16,291 nucleotides of DNA, taken from contig JAKSJQ010000043.1 of NCBI GenBank assembly GCA_024402115.1, forward strand, positions 1 to 16,291, in the 5' to 3' direction. The stretch comes from Bacteroidales bacterium (lineage in GTDB: Bacteria > Bacteroidota > Bacteroidia > Bacteroidales > UBA932). This document shows, piece after piece, positions 1-6,445 of this stretch. The notes beneath the pieces were generated by a model that worked only from the letters and a program-made list of their open reading frames with translations, did no database searches and was not told where the DNA came from. Numbering within the stretch: position 1 is the stretch's first letter; each line of letters opens with the position of its first letter. A program made the translations under genes and the position numbers.

Positions 1-792
1 GGTACAAGAAATAAGGTAATTTCCGCTTTTGACGACATTACCTGCAAGACTCCTGAAAAGTCACTCCTCGAGCCTCTCAAGAGCTCAGGTGGACGTAACA
101 ATCAGGGTAAGATGACTATGCGTTACATCGGTGGCGGTCACAAGAAGATGTACCGTGTGATTGACTTCCTCCGCGACAAGGACAACTGCGTTGCTACCGT
201 GAAGACAATCGAGTACGATCCAAACCGTTCAGCACGTATCGCATTGGTACAGTATGAAGATGGTGAGAAGAGATATATCATCGCTCCTAACGGTCTCAAG
301 GTAGGTCAGCAGCTCCTTTCAGGTTCTGGTGTCGCTCCTGAGGTCGGCAACACACTCCCTCTTGGTGAAATTCCGCTCGGTACTCTCGTACACAACATCG
401 AGCTTCGTCCTGGTCAGGGTGCTGCAATGGCACGTTCTGCAGGTGCGTTCGCACAGCTCGCTGCTCGTGAGGGCAACCACGCAATCCTCCGTCTCCCTTC
501 AGGTGAGACCCGTATGGTTCTTTGCGATTGCCGCGCGACTGTTGGTACTGTATCGAATCCAGACCACAACTTGGAATCTCATGGAAAGGCAGGACGTAGG
601 AGATGGCTCGGTCGTCGTCCACGCAACCGTGGTGTCGTAATGAACCCAGTTGATCACCCAATGGGTGGTGGTGAAGGACGTGCATCCGGAGGACATCCAC
701 GTTCTCGCAAGGGTCTGCCAGCTAAGGGCTACAAGACTCGTAATCCTAAGAGCACTTCCAACAAGTTCATCATTGAAAGAAGGAAAAAATAA
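1..792 (+). CDS. rplB: 50S ribosomal protein L2 (5' partial)
   Basis: Large-subunit protein L2, which binds 23S rRNA near the peptidyl-transferase centre and helps subunits associate. The reading frame is open from base 1 ([12 protein letters not shown]...) to TAA at 790-792. The family is about 274 residues and 263 codons are visible, so roughly the first 11 residues lie outside the window; the first ATG seen (112) is internal. The C-terminal hallmark [13 protein letters not shown], with the conserved His of the catalytic-centre loop near base 655, is intact, followed by the basic tail ending in IIERRKK. It is followed by rpsS after 19 nt, the normal S10 operon order. Identification is certain from sequence similarity and context. 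Confidence 0.98.
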   Translation, partial: GTRNKVISAFDDITCKTPEKSLLEPLKSSGGRNNQGKMTMRYIGGGHKKMYRVIDFLRDKDNCVATVKTIEYDPNRSARIALVQYEDGEKRYIIAPNGLKVGQQLLSGSGVAPEVGNTLPLGEIPLGTLVHNIELRPGQGAAMARSAGAFAQLAAREGNHAILRLPSGETRMVLCDCRATVGTVSNPDHNLESHGKAGRRRWLGRRPRNRGVVMNPVDHPMGGGEGRASGGHPRSRKGLPAKGYKTRNPKSTSNKFIIERRKK

Positions 793-811
793 CGGAATAA
801 ATTAAGAGATT

Positions 812-1081
812 ATGAGTCGTTCATTAAGAAAAGGTCCTTATATCCAGGAGGCCCTCGAAAAGAGAATTCTTGCTATGAATGAAGGTAGCATGAAGAAAGA
901 GGTTGTCAAGACTTGGTCACGCGCAAGCATGATCTCTCCTGACTTCGTAGGTCACACCATCGCCGTTCATAATGGAAACAAGTTTATTCCTGTTTACGTT
1001 ACTGAGAACATGGTAGGCCACAAGCTCGGTGAGTTTGCGCCAACAAGAACTTTCAGAGGCCATTCAGGCAATCGTAAATAA
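812..1081 (+). CDS. rpsS: 30S ribosomal protein S19
   Basis: Small-subunit head protein S19 (89 aa), which forms a complex with S13 and contacts 16S rRNA near the A site. It begins [11 protein letters not shown] and carries the family core around residues 37-60 ([20 protein letters not shown]) and the C-terminal [12 protein letters not shown]. Length is normal for the family. It sits 19 nt after rplB and 21 nt before rplV with no terminator between, so it is co-transcribed. The start has no clear Shine-Dalgarno match, as is usual in Bacteroidota. Confidence 0.98.
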   Translation: MSRSLRKGPYIQEALEKRILAMNEGSMKKEVVKTWSRASMISPDFVGHTIAVHNGNKFIPVYVTENMVGHKLGEFAPTRTFRGHSGNRK

Positions 1082-1102
1082 TTATAGAAGAGAATCGTAA
1101 TT

Positions 1103-1516
1103 ATGGGAAAGCGTAAACATGAAATGGCTGAGCGCCTGAAAGCTCAGAAGAAGGTCACAGCGATTGCAAAGCTGAATGACGTACCTACCTCACCACGCAA
1201 AATGCGCCTCGTTGTGGATCAGATCCGCGGCGTAGAGGTGAATAAAGCACTCGATATCCTCCACTTCTCAAAGAGGGAGGCATCTATCCGTCTTGAGAAG
1301 CTCCTCCGTAGCGCCATCGCTAACTGGGAGGCTAAGAATCAGGACAACGTTAAAGCACTTGATAATGGCGAAGTCATCGTTAAGACCATCATGGTCGACG
1401 AGGGTGCAACACTTAAGAGAATCCGTCCATGCCCTCAGGGTCGTGCCGGCCGTATCCGCAAGCGTTCTAACCACGTCACTATCATTCTCGACACCAAAAA
1501 ACCAGTGGAGGAATAA
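1103..1516 (+). CDS. rplV: 50S ribosomal protein L22
   Basis: Large-subunit protein L22 (137 aa), whose extended beta-hairpin lines the nascent peptide exit tunnel. The core motif [17 protein letters not shown] is at about residues 27-43, and the tunnel hairpin with the basic stretch [20 protein letters not shown] is at about residues 101-120. The N-terminus is a lysine-rich extension of about 20 residues before the conserved domain, as in other Bacteroidota. rpsC starts 3 nt after its stop, which suggests translational coupling. No truncation or frameshift is visible. Confidence 0.98.
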   Translation: MGKRKHEMAERLKAQKKVTAIAKLNDVPTSPRKMRLVVDQIRGVEVNKALDILHFSKREASIRLEKLLRSAIANWEAKNQDNVKALDNGEVIVKTIMVDEGATLKRIRPCPQGRAGRIRKRSNHVTIILDTKKPVEE

Positions 1517-1519
1517 ATA

Positions 1520-2275
1520 ATGGGACAGAAAACTAATCCTATCAGCAACAGAATCGGTATCACCCGTGGTTGGGACTCTAACTGGTGTGGTGGTAACTAT
1601 GCGGAGAAGATCAAGGAAGATTACGATATCCGCAAGTATCTCGTAAACCGTCTTGCAAAGGCTAGCCTTTCAAAGATCGTCATCGAGAGAACTCTTAAGC
1701 TCATCACTGTGACAATCCACGCAGCTCGTCCAGGTGTTATCATCGGTAAGGGTGGCGCTGAGGTTGACAAGCTCAAGGAAGAGCTCAAGAAGGTAACCAG
1801 CAAGGATGTGCAGATCAACATCTATGAGGTTAAGAAGCCTGAGGTTGACGCTCACATCGTTGCAGACAGCATCGCTCGCCAGATCGAGGGACGTGTTTCA
1901 TACCGTCGTGCCATCAAGATGGCTATCTCATCTACCATGCGCGTTGGTGCTGAGGGTATCAAGGTTCAGATCAGCGGCCGCGTAGGTGGCGCCGAGATGG
2001 CCCGCAGCGAAATGATCAAGGAAGGACGTACTCCTCTCCACACTTTCCGTGCAGACATCGACTATGCACTTGCAGAGGCACACACCAAGGTAGGTGTTCT
2101 CGGTATCAAGGTATGGATCTGCAACGGTGAGGTTTACGGAAAGAAGGATCTTTCACCTAACGCAGGTATCGCTGCTCAGCAGGCAGCTCAGAACCAGAAC
2201 CGTGGTGGCCGTAACGAGCGCCGTGGTGGTCGCAATGACCGTCGTGGTGGTCGCAACGATCGCAGAGAGAGGTAA
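1520..2275 (+). CDS. rpsC: 30S ribosomal protein S3
   Basis: Small-subunit protein S3 (251 aa), part of the mRNA entry site and helicase activity of the ribosome. It starts [14 protein letters not shown]; the KH domain GxxG loop is seen as GVIIGKGG around residues 72-79; the C-terminal S3 domain includes [12 protein letters not shown] and [15 protein letters not shown]. The last 27 residues are a low-complexity Arg/Gly/Asn tail with heptad copies of RRGGRND. In nearly all bacteria rplP follows immediately; here an intrinsic terminator follows 20 nt after the stop and rplP is 10,486 nt away. The protein itself looks complete. Confidence 0.98.
   Translation: MGQKTNPISNRIGITRGWDSNWCGGNYAEKIKEDYDIRKYLVNRLAKASLSKIVIERTLKLITVTIHAARPGVIIGKGGAEVDKLKEELKKVTSKDVQINIYEVKKPEVDAHIVADSIARQIEGRVSYRRAIKMAISSTMRVGAEGIKVQISGRVGGAEMARSEMIKEGRTPLHTFRADIDYALAEAHTKVGVLGIKVWICNGEVYGKKDLSPNAGIAAQQAAQNQNRGGRNERRGGRNDRRGGRNDRRER
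2201..2260 (+). repeat. Short tandem repeat coding the RRGGRND tail of S3
   Basis: Nearly three copies of a 21-nt unit within rpsC: 2201-2218 (RGGRNE, first codon missing), 2219-2239 (RRGGRND) and 2240-2260 (RRGGRND). They encode a positively charged, probably disordered tail. Copies differ only at synonymous or Asp/Glu positions, so this is a real repeat rather than chance composition. Confidence 0.85.
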
Positions 2276-2295
2276 AATTCTCCAAATTTATACAG

Positions 2296-2330
2296 AGAGG
2301 ACGGCAGTAATGTCGTCCTCTTTTTCTTAT
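2296..2330 (+). terminator. Intrinsic terminator after rpsC
   Basis: An 11-bp inverted repeat (2296-2306 and 2311-2321, one G-T pair) closes on a GTAA tetraloop of the GNRA type and is followed by a T tract (2321-2325) and TTAT. It starts 20 nt after the rpsC stop. This is a textbook Rho-independent terminator and should end the first half of the S10 transcript here. No such element is expected inside an S10 operon. Confidence 0.9.
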
Positions 2331-2335
2331 ATTTG
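2328..2335 (+). promoter_or_regulatory. -7 box of the thioredoxin-lipoprotein promoter
   Basis: TATATTTG matches the Bacteroidota sigma-ABfr -7 consensus TAnnTTTG exactly. It lies directly after the terminator T tract and 10 nt before the ATG at 2346, so the leader would be only a few nucleotides. No clear -33 TTTG is seen about 19 nt upstream, where the terminator stem lies. Confidence 0.6.
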
Positions 2336-2345
2336 CCGCCAAATT

Positions 2346-3473
2346 ATGAAAACAATGAAACTCATCAGATTGGCAGCACTCGTAGCTGTCGCAGCGTGCG
2401 TGTCAGTCGCATGCAATAAGGTCTCTAAGACCACCACAATTTCAGGAACAGTCGCCTGGGGCGTAGAGGATGTATACATCTCCATCCCTTCGATCCAGTT
2501 CGATACCACAGTGGTTGCTCAGGACGGCAAGTTCAGCGTGACCATTCCTACCTATCTCAACGGAATGTCCGCTATTGAGTGCGGTGCTGAAGGCATGCAG
2601 TTCATCGCCGACGGTACTTCCCTCACCGTCGATTTCGAGAAGGGTACCGTTACATCCAACAAGGGAAAGAGATCTATCCAGGGTCGTTTCAATGAAGTGG
2701 TTGAAACCTTCACCGCATTCAATGAGGACTATAACACCGGCGCATCGGAGATCTTCTATGACGAGAATCTCTCAGACGAGGAGAAGGAGACCAAGCTCAA
2801 TGACTTCTCGAATGCAAAGATCTCAGAGCTCAAGGACTATCTCCAGGGCGTGATCAAGAAGAACAAATCCAACTATCTCGGCGTGACCGCCTTCTCTCAG
2901 GCAGCCATGCTCGCTGACAACGACCTTGAGATCCAGAGCTATCTCGACCTTCTCGACGACGAGATGAAGAAGATAGACGAGGTTGCTCAGTTCATGAACG
3001 CTATCGAGATGCGTGGCACTACCGGTGAGGGAACCATGTTCACAGACTTTGCTGTAAAGGCAGTCACTAGCATCGAGAATGGCGAGGAGAAGGTAGAGAC
3101 TGTGTCCCTCTCTGACTATGTCGGCAAGGGCAAGTACATCCTCGTAGACTTCTGGGCTAGCTGGTGTGCACCTTGCAAGGCGGAGATTCCGAATATCATC
3201 GACGTATATGACAATTTCGCAGGCGACAAGTTCGATGTGCTCAGCATCGCAGTATGGGATGAGCCACAGGAGAGCTACGCAGCTGCTGACGAACTCGGAA
3301 TCATCTGGAACCAGATCGTATGTACAGTGGAGGACCGCTCAGTCCCAACCGACACCTATGGCATCGACGGCATTCCTCACATCATCCTCTTCGGTCCTGA
3401 CGGAACCATCGTTGCAAGAGGTCTCCGTGGTGAGAACATTGCTGCCAAGGTATCTGAGGTGCTCGGCTTCTAA
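2346..3473 (+). CDS. Thioredoxin-like (TlpA/ResA family) lipoprotein with DUF4369-type N-terminus
   Basis: Predicted envelope lipoprotein disulfide oxidoreductase, 375 aa. Residues 1-17 form a signal peptide. Lipoprotein cysteine candidates are C18 (VAAC) and C23 (VACNK); C23 has the usual Bacteroidales context, C18 fits the lipobox better. Residues about 30-115 are beta-rich and resemble DUF4369; 115-225 are helical and acidic. From about 250 there is a thioredoxin fold with WCAPC at 273-277 and cis-proline loop GIPHI (P344). Such proteins reduce or isomerise periplasmic disulfides or serve redox or haem maturation; the substrate here is unknown. Longer in-frame starts upstream run inside rpsC and through the terminator and were rejected because ATG 2346 begins a proper signal peptide and has a promoter. 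Its stop overlaps the convergent uvrC stop by 3 nt. Confidence 0.9.
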   Translation: MKTMKLIRLAALVAVAACVSVACNKVSKTTTISGTVAWGVEDVYISIPSIQFDTTVVAQDGKFSVTIPTYLNGMSAIECGAEGMQFIADGTSLTVDFEKGTVTSNKGKRSIQGRFNEVVETFTAFNEDYNTGASEIFYDENLSDEEKETKLNDFSNAKISELKDYLQGVIKKNKSNYLGVTAFSQAAMLADNDLEIQSYLDLLDDEMKKIDEVAQFMNAIEMRGTTGEGTMFTDFAVKAVTSIENGEEKVETVSLSDYVGKGKYILVDFWASWCAPCKAEIPNIIDVYDNFAGDKFDVLSIAVWDEPQESYAAADELGIIWNQIVCTVEDRSVPTDTYGIDGIPHIILFGPDGTIVARGLRGENIAAKVSEVLGF

Positions 3474-5263
3474 GAGTCTTTCAGATCATTGAGAATACGG
3501 GCCGCAAGTTCCGGTCCGACCAGAGCCGCGACATCTTCCAAAGGTGCCGCGGCTATTCTTGCCACGGATCCGAAATGGAGCAGGAGCCTCTGCTCTGTCT
3601 TCTCGCCGACCCCTTTTATATTGCGCAGCGCAGACTCGAGCTGAGCCTTGCTTCGACGATTCCTGTGGTGAGTGATACCGAAGCGATGGGCCTCGTCTCG
3701 TACGCGCTGCATGAGCTTCAGAGCCTGGGAATTCCTGTCGAGGAAAAGCGGGAAGGGATCATTCACTCTGATGACCTCCTCGAGCCTCTTGGCAAGGCCC
3801 ACTACGGTCAGCCTGTCGGTGATGCCGAGCTCCAGCAGAGCCTCATAGGCGAACGCGAGCTGTCCCTTTCCACCATCGATCACGATGAGCTGCGGGAGAT
3901 CGTCAGGAGCCTCGTCCAGCATCCTCGAGTAGCGTCTGTTGACCACCTCCTTCATTGAGGCGTAGTCATTCGCGCCCACGACAGTCTTGATGTTGAAATG
4001 GCGGTAGTCCTTCTTGCTCGGCTGACCTCCCCTGAAAACGACGCAGGATGCAACGGGATTCGTTCCCTGTATGTTCGAGTTATCGAAGCACTCGATATGC
4101 TCCGGAAGCACGCTCATACCGATAGAGTCGCGCAGCTCCTCGAGCACCTTCCGGTTGAATGCGTCCGGGTCGCTGTGCTCGCTCTGACGGAGTGCATTAG
4201 CACGCATCTCCTTTGCGTTCCTTGCCGAAAGTTCGAGCAGCGAGAGCTTGTCTCCACGCACAGGAATCCTGAATTCAACTCCGTCTATCTCCATATCCGG
4301 GAGGAAAGGCACGAGTACCTCCCTCGACAGTGATCCGAACTTGGACTCGATCTCTCCGATGAAGGTCGCGAGAATGGCAGCCGGTTCTTCCTCGATGCGT
4401 AGCTTGAAACCCAGGTTGAGTGACTGGATGACCGCACCGTTGCGCAGCCTCATGAAGTTTCCGTACGCGTCGTTGTCGTCCGTGACTATGGTGAACACGT
4501 CGATGCTGCCGGACATCGTGCTCATGATGATGGACTTGCTGTAGTGCTTTTCCAGCGCCTGCATCTTGTCCTTGTAGACGGCTGCGGCTTCGAAGTTCAG
4601 CTCGCTCGCCGCTTCCTCCATCAGACCGCGGTAGTGCTGGATCATCTCCTTGCCGTCGCCCTTCAGCAGACGCACGATCTCCTCGATGTTGTCATTGTAT
4701 TCCTTCTGCGAGATCTTGCCGATGCAGCAGCCCTTGCACTTGCCGATATGGAAGTTCAGACATGGGCGGGTCTTGCCGCGGAGTATGGACTCGGAAGTGA
4801 TCTTCTGCTTGCAGTTGCGCAGAGGGTAGAGGTCCTCGAAGAACTCGAGCAGATGGTATGCGTGCTTGACTGAGCTGTATGGCCCGAAATAGCGTGAGCC
4901 GTTCTTGACGACCCTGCGGGTGAGGAAGACCTTCGGGAACTCGTCGTTGGTGACGCATATCCATGGGTAGGTCTTCGAGTCCTTGAGCAGGATGTTGTAC
5001 TTTGGCTTGTACTGCTTGATGAGGTTGTTCTCCAGCAGCAGCGCGTCGGACTCGCTCTCTACGACGGTGAACTGCGCATCTGCGATCTTAGAGACGAGGA
5101 TTGCGGTCTTCGGGGTGAGCCTCGACTGGTCCACGAAGTACTGCGCGACCCTTTTGTGCAGGTCCTTGGCCTTACCCACATAGATCACCGTACCCTCGCT
5201 GTCGTAGTACCTGTACACGCCCGGAGAGTGCGGAAACAAAGCTATCTTTTCCCTTACCGTCAT
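3470..5263 (-). CDS. uvrC: Excinuclease ABC subunit C
   Basis: UvrC makes the two incisions flanking a DNA lesion handed over by UvrAB in nucleotide excision repair. The 597-aa product (typical length about 600) has the N-terminal GIY-YIG nuclease (GVYRYY at 15-20, IYVGKAKDL at 27-35), a cysteine cluster around residues 150-180 (PCLNFHIGKCKGCC) matching the iron-sulfur ligands known in the family, a UVR motif (about 200-235) that contacts UvrB, the RNase H-like C-terminal nuclease (ECFDNSN and VIDGGKGQL with catalytic aspartates) and terminal helix-hairpin-helix repeats (IKGVGEKTEQRLL). The start at 5263 (MTVREK) was chosen over an in-frame ATG at 5284 because the promoter -7 box falls between them. 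It is divergent from pnuC. Confidence 0.97.
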   Translation of the reverse strand: MTVREKIALFPHSPGVYRYYDSEGTVIYVGKAKDLHKRVAQYFVDQSRLTPKTAILVSKIADAQFTVVESESDALLLENNLIKQYKPKYNILLKDSKTYPWICVTNDEFPKVFLTRRVVKNGSRYFGPYSSVKHAYHLLEFFEDLYPLRNCKQKITSESILRGKTRPCLNFHIGKCKGCCIGKISQKEYNDNIEEIVRLLKGDGKEMIQHYRGLMEEAASELNFEAAAVYKDKMQALEKHYSKSIIMSTMSGSIDVFTIVTDDNDAYGNFMRLRNGAVIQSLNLGFKLRIEEEPAAILATFIGEIESKFGSLSREVLVPFLPDMEIDGVEFRIPVRGDKLSLLELSARNAKEMRANALRQSEHSDPDAFNRKVLEELRDSIGMSVLPEHIECFDNSNIQGTNPVASCVVFRGGQPSKKDYRHFNIKTVVGANDYASMKEVVNRRYSRMLDEAPDDLPQLIVIDGGKGQLAFAYEALLELGITDRLTVVGLAKRLEEVIRVNDPFPLFLDRNSQALKLMQRVRDEAHRFGITHHRNRRSKAQLESALRNIKGVGEKTEQRLLLHFGSVARIAAAPLEDVAALVGPELAARILNDLKDS

Positions 5264-5270
5264 ACCTATG

Positions 5271-5278
5271 CAAAGATA
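5271..5278 (-). promoter_or_regulatory. -7 box of the uvrC promoter
   Basis: On the minus strand this reads TATCTTTG, a perfect TAnnTTTG match, 7 nt upstream of the uvrC ATG. With the usual spacing the transcript would begin about 4 nt before the start codon. No TTG is seen at the -33 position. It mirrors the pnuC box on the other strand 10 bp away. Confidence 0.7.
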
Positions 5279-5288
5279 AAACATTTCG

Positions 5289-5296
5289 TATCTTTG
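5289..5296 (+). promoter_or_regulatory. -7 box of the pnuC promoter
   Basis: TATCTTTG, a perfect TAnnTTTG match, ends 5 nt before the pnuC ATG at 5302. The mRNA is expected to be leaderless or to carry only about 2 nt of leader. No -33 TTTG is recognisable. Only 10 bp separate it from the oppositely oriented uvrC box. Confidence 0.7.
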
Positions 5297-5301
5297 CCAC
5301 C

Positions 5302-6018
5302 ATGAAAAAATCAGTACTCGACACTTTCGACTGGCTCCTTATCATTGGAACCTTAGTCTCGACTATATGTTTCGCCGTCTTCGGCATAGGAATCGGCAAT
5401 GCCGTAAGCGACTATGACTGGTGGATCACCAGCATCGCTGCGGTGCTCAACATCATCTGCGTCGTACTTTCCGCGAAGGGCAGCTCGCTGAACTTCGTCT
5501 TCGGCTTCATCTTCAACATGATGTACACCTACTACTGCATCCAGACCCACCATTTCGGGAACGCTGCTGTGTACGGACTCGTGTTCCTCCCGATGCAGGT
5601 GGTCGGCTGGCTCCAGTGGAAGAAGCTCGGCACCACCGGCGATTCCGACCAGGTGGCGGCGAAGAGGCTTACAAGGAAGCAGGCCGCCATCGTGGCGGCG
5701 GCGTCGGTGATCATCGTGACTGCATCGATCTTCATCCTCAATGCCATTGGTGGAAGGGATGTGCTTCTCGACTCCGTACTCATGGTTCTCTGCGTCATCG
5801 CCCAGGTCCTCCTCACCTTCGCGTTCATGGAGCAGTGGTATCTGTGGATATTCATAAACGTGCTCACCATCACCATGTGGGCCGTCTCAGCGATGGGTGG
5901 AGACGGAAAGATGACCGACTACAATCTCGTCATTACCTATATCTTTACCTTCGTCAATTCGCTCAACGGTCTCCGCGTTTGGATGAAACTGAGCTCCGGA
6001 GAAAGGGCCAAAGAGTAA
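5302..6018 (+). CDS. pnuC: PnuC-family vitamin/NAD-precursor transporter
   Basis: Inner-membrane facilitator of the PnuC family (238 aa), usually importing nicotinamide riboside, which is trapped by intracellular phosphorylation for NAD synthesis. About seven hydrophobic segments are visible. Family signatures include the helix around residues 70-110 ending in VVGWLQWKK and the later EQWYLWIFINVLTITMW around residues 177-193. Related members (PnuT, PnuX) carry thiamine or riboflavin; in Bacteroidota a thiamine-type member often sits beside thiamine pyrophosphokinase, which is absent here, and the upstream gap of 38 bp has no room for a TPP riboswitch. Nicotinamide riboside is therefore the more likely substrate, but this is inference. 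acpP follows after 128 nt with its own promoter-like box. Confidence 0.88.
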   Translation: MKKSVLDTFDWLLIIGTLVSTICFAVFGIGIGNAVSDYDWWITSIAAVLNIICVVLSAKGSSLNFVFGFIFNMMYTYYCIQTHHFGNAAVYGLVFLPMQVVGWLQWKKLGTTGDSDQVAAKRLTRKQAAIVAAASVIIVTASIFILNAIGGRDVLLDSVLMVLCVIAQVLLTFAFMEQWYLWIFINVLTITMWAVSAMGGDGKMTDYNLVITYIFTFVNSLNGLRVWMKLSSGERAKE

Positions 6019-6057
6019 TTTGGGCCAAAAAGTCTTTTATATCTCGTAAATTATTGC

Positions 6058-6065
6058 TTACTTTG
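6058..6065 (+). promoter_or_regulatory. Probable acpP promoter -7 box
   Basis: TTACTTTG matches seven of eight positions of TAnnTTTG (second base T instead of A) and is followed by GC as in many Bacteroidota promoters. It lies 81 nt before the acpP start. A T-rich stretch (6035-6038) sits near the -33 spacing but lacks the G. The resulting leader of roughly 75 nt is AT-rich, especially 6097-6146, and suits a highly expressed gene. Confidence 0.45.
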
Positions 6066-6146
6066 CGGATGTTCGGTCAGTTTGGCCGTGTAGTTTGAAA
6101 CTAAAACAAGTACAATATTATAATTATTAACTAAACCTAATTTGTT

Positions 6147-6386
6147 ATGTCAGAAGTAGCAAGCAAAGTAAAGGAGATCATCGTTGACAAGCTCGGCGTT
6201 GATGCAGCAGAGGTCACTGAGACCGCTAGCTTCACTAATGATCTCGGCGCAGATTCACTTGACACTGTAGAGCTCATCATGGAGTTCGAGAAGGCTTTCA
6301 ACATCTCTATTCCAGATGATGAGGCTGGTGAGAAGATCCAGACTGTCGGTGACGCTATCGCTTACATCGAAGAGAAGATCGGTTAA
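6147..6386 (+). CDS. acpP: Acyl carrier protein
   Basis: Cytosolic acyl carrier for type II fatty acid synthesis and lipid A acyl donors (79 aa, normal length, strongly acidic). The phosphopantetheine attachment serine is S37 in [10 protein letters not shown]. Helix 3 and the C-terminal end [10 protein letters not shown] are intact. In many bacteria fabF follows directly; here acpP is closed by a strong terminator after 24 nt and has no fabF next to it, so it is a single-gene transcript. Convergent with the DUF4270 gene. Confidence 0.97.
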   Translation: MSEVASKVKEIIVDKLGVDAAEVTETASFTNDLGADSLDTVELIMEFEKAFNISIPDDEAGEKIQTVGDAIAYIEEKIG

Positions 6387-6410
6387 TTCTTTTTGAATAC
6401 ACCAAAATTA

Positions 6411-6439
6411 AAGGGCTGCTCAATCGAGCAGCCCTTTTT
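6411..6439. terminator. Bidirectional terminator between acpP and the DUF4270 gene
   Basis: A perfect 11-bp inverted repeat (6411-6421 with 6426-6436) with a 4-nt loop AATC. On the plus strand it is followed by TTTTT (6435-6439), ending acpP. On the minus strand the same hairpin is followed by TTTAATTTT, so it can also end the DUF4270 transcript, whose stop codon is at 6446-6448. Confidence 0.92.
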
Positions 6440-6445
6440 CGTTTT

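Noticed and set aside
2094..2345. N-terminal extension of the thioredoxin lipoprotein back into rpsC
   Set aside because: It would cross the rpsC stop and the terminator hairpin and hide the lipoprotein signal peptide. The start at 2346 has a promoter and a proper signal.
4544..4873. Plus-strand open frames opposite uvrC
   Set aside because: They follow the complementary codon pattern of uvrC, have no promoter or start context, and match no family I recognise.
5264..5301. TPP or NAD riboswitch before pnuC
   Set aside because: The gap is 38 bp and filled by two promoter boxes. There is no room for an aptamer.
6005..6029. Direct repeat GGGCCAAA (6005-6012 and 6022-6029) at the end of pnuC as an operator or insertion scar
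   Set aside because: Eight bases spanning a stop codon can arise by chance, and neither a third copy nor IS ends are nearby.
5421..6098. Long plus-strand open frame of 225 codons overlapping pnuC in another frame
   Set aside because: It is rich in His and Arg, has no recognisable fold and runs out of phase with the clear PnuC protein. It is a shadow of GC-rich coding sequence.
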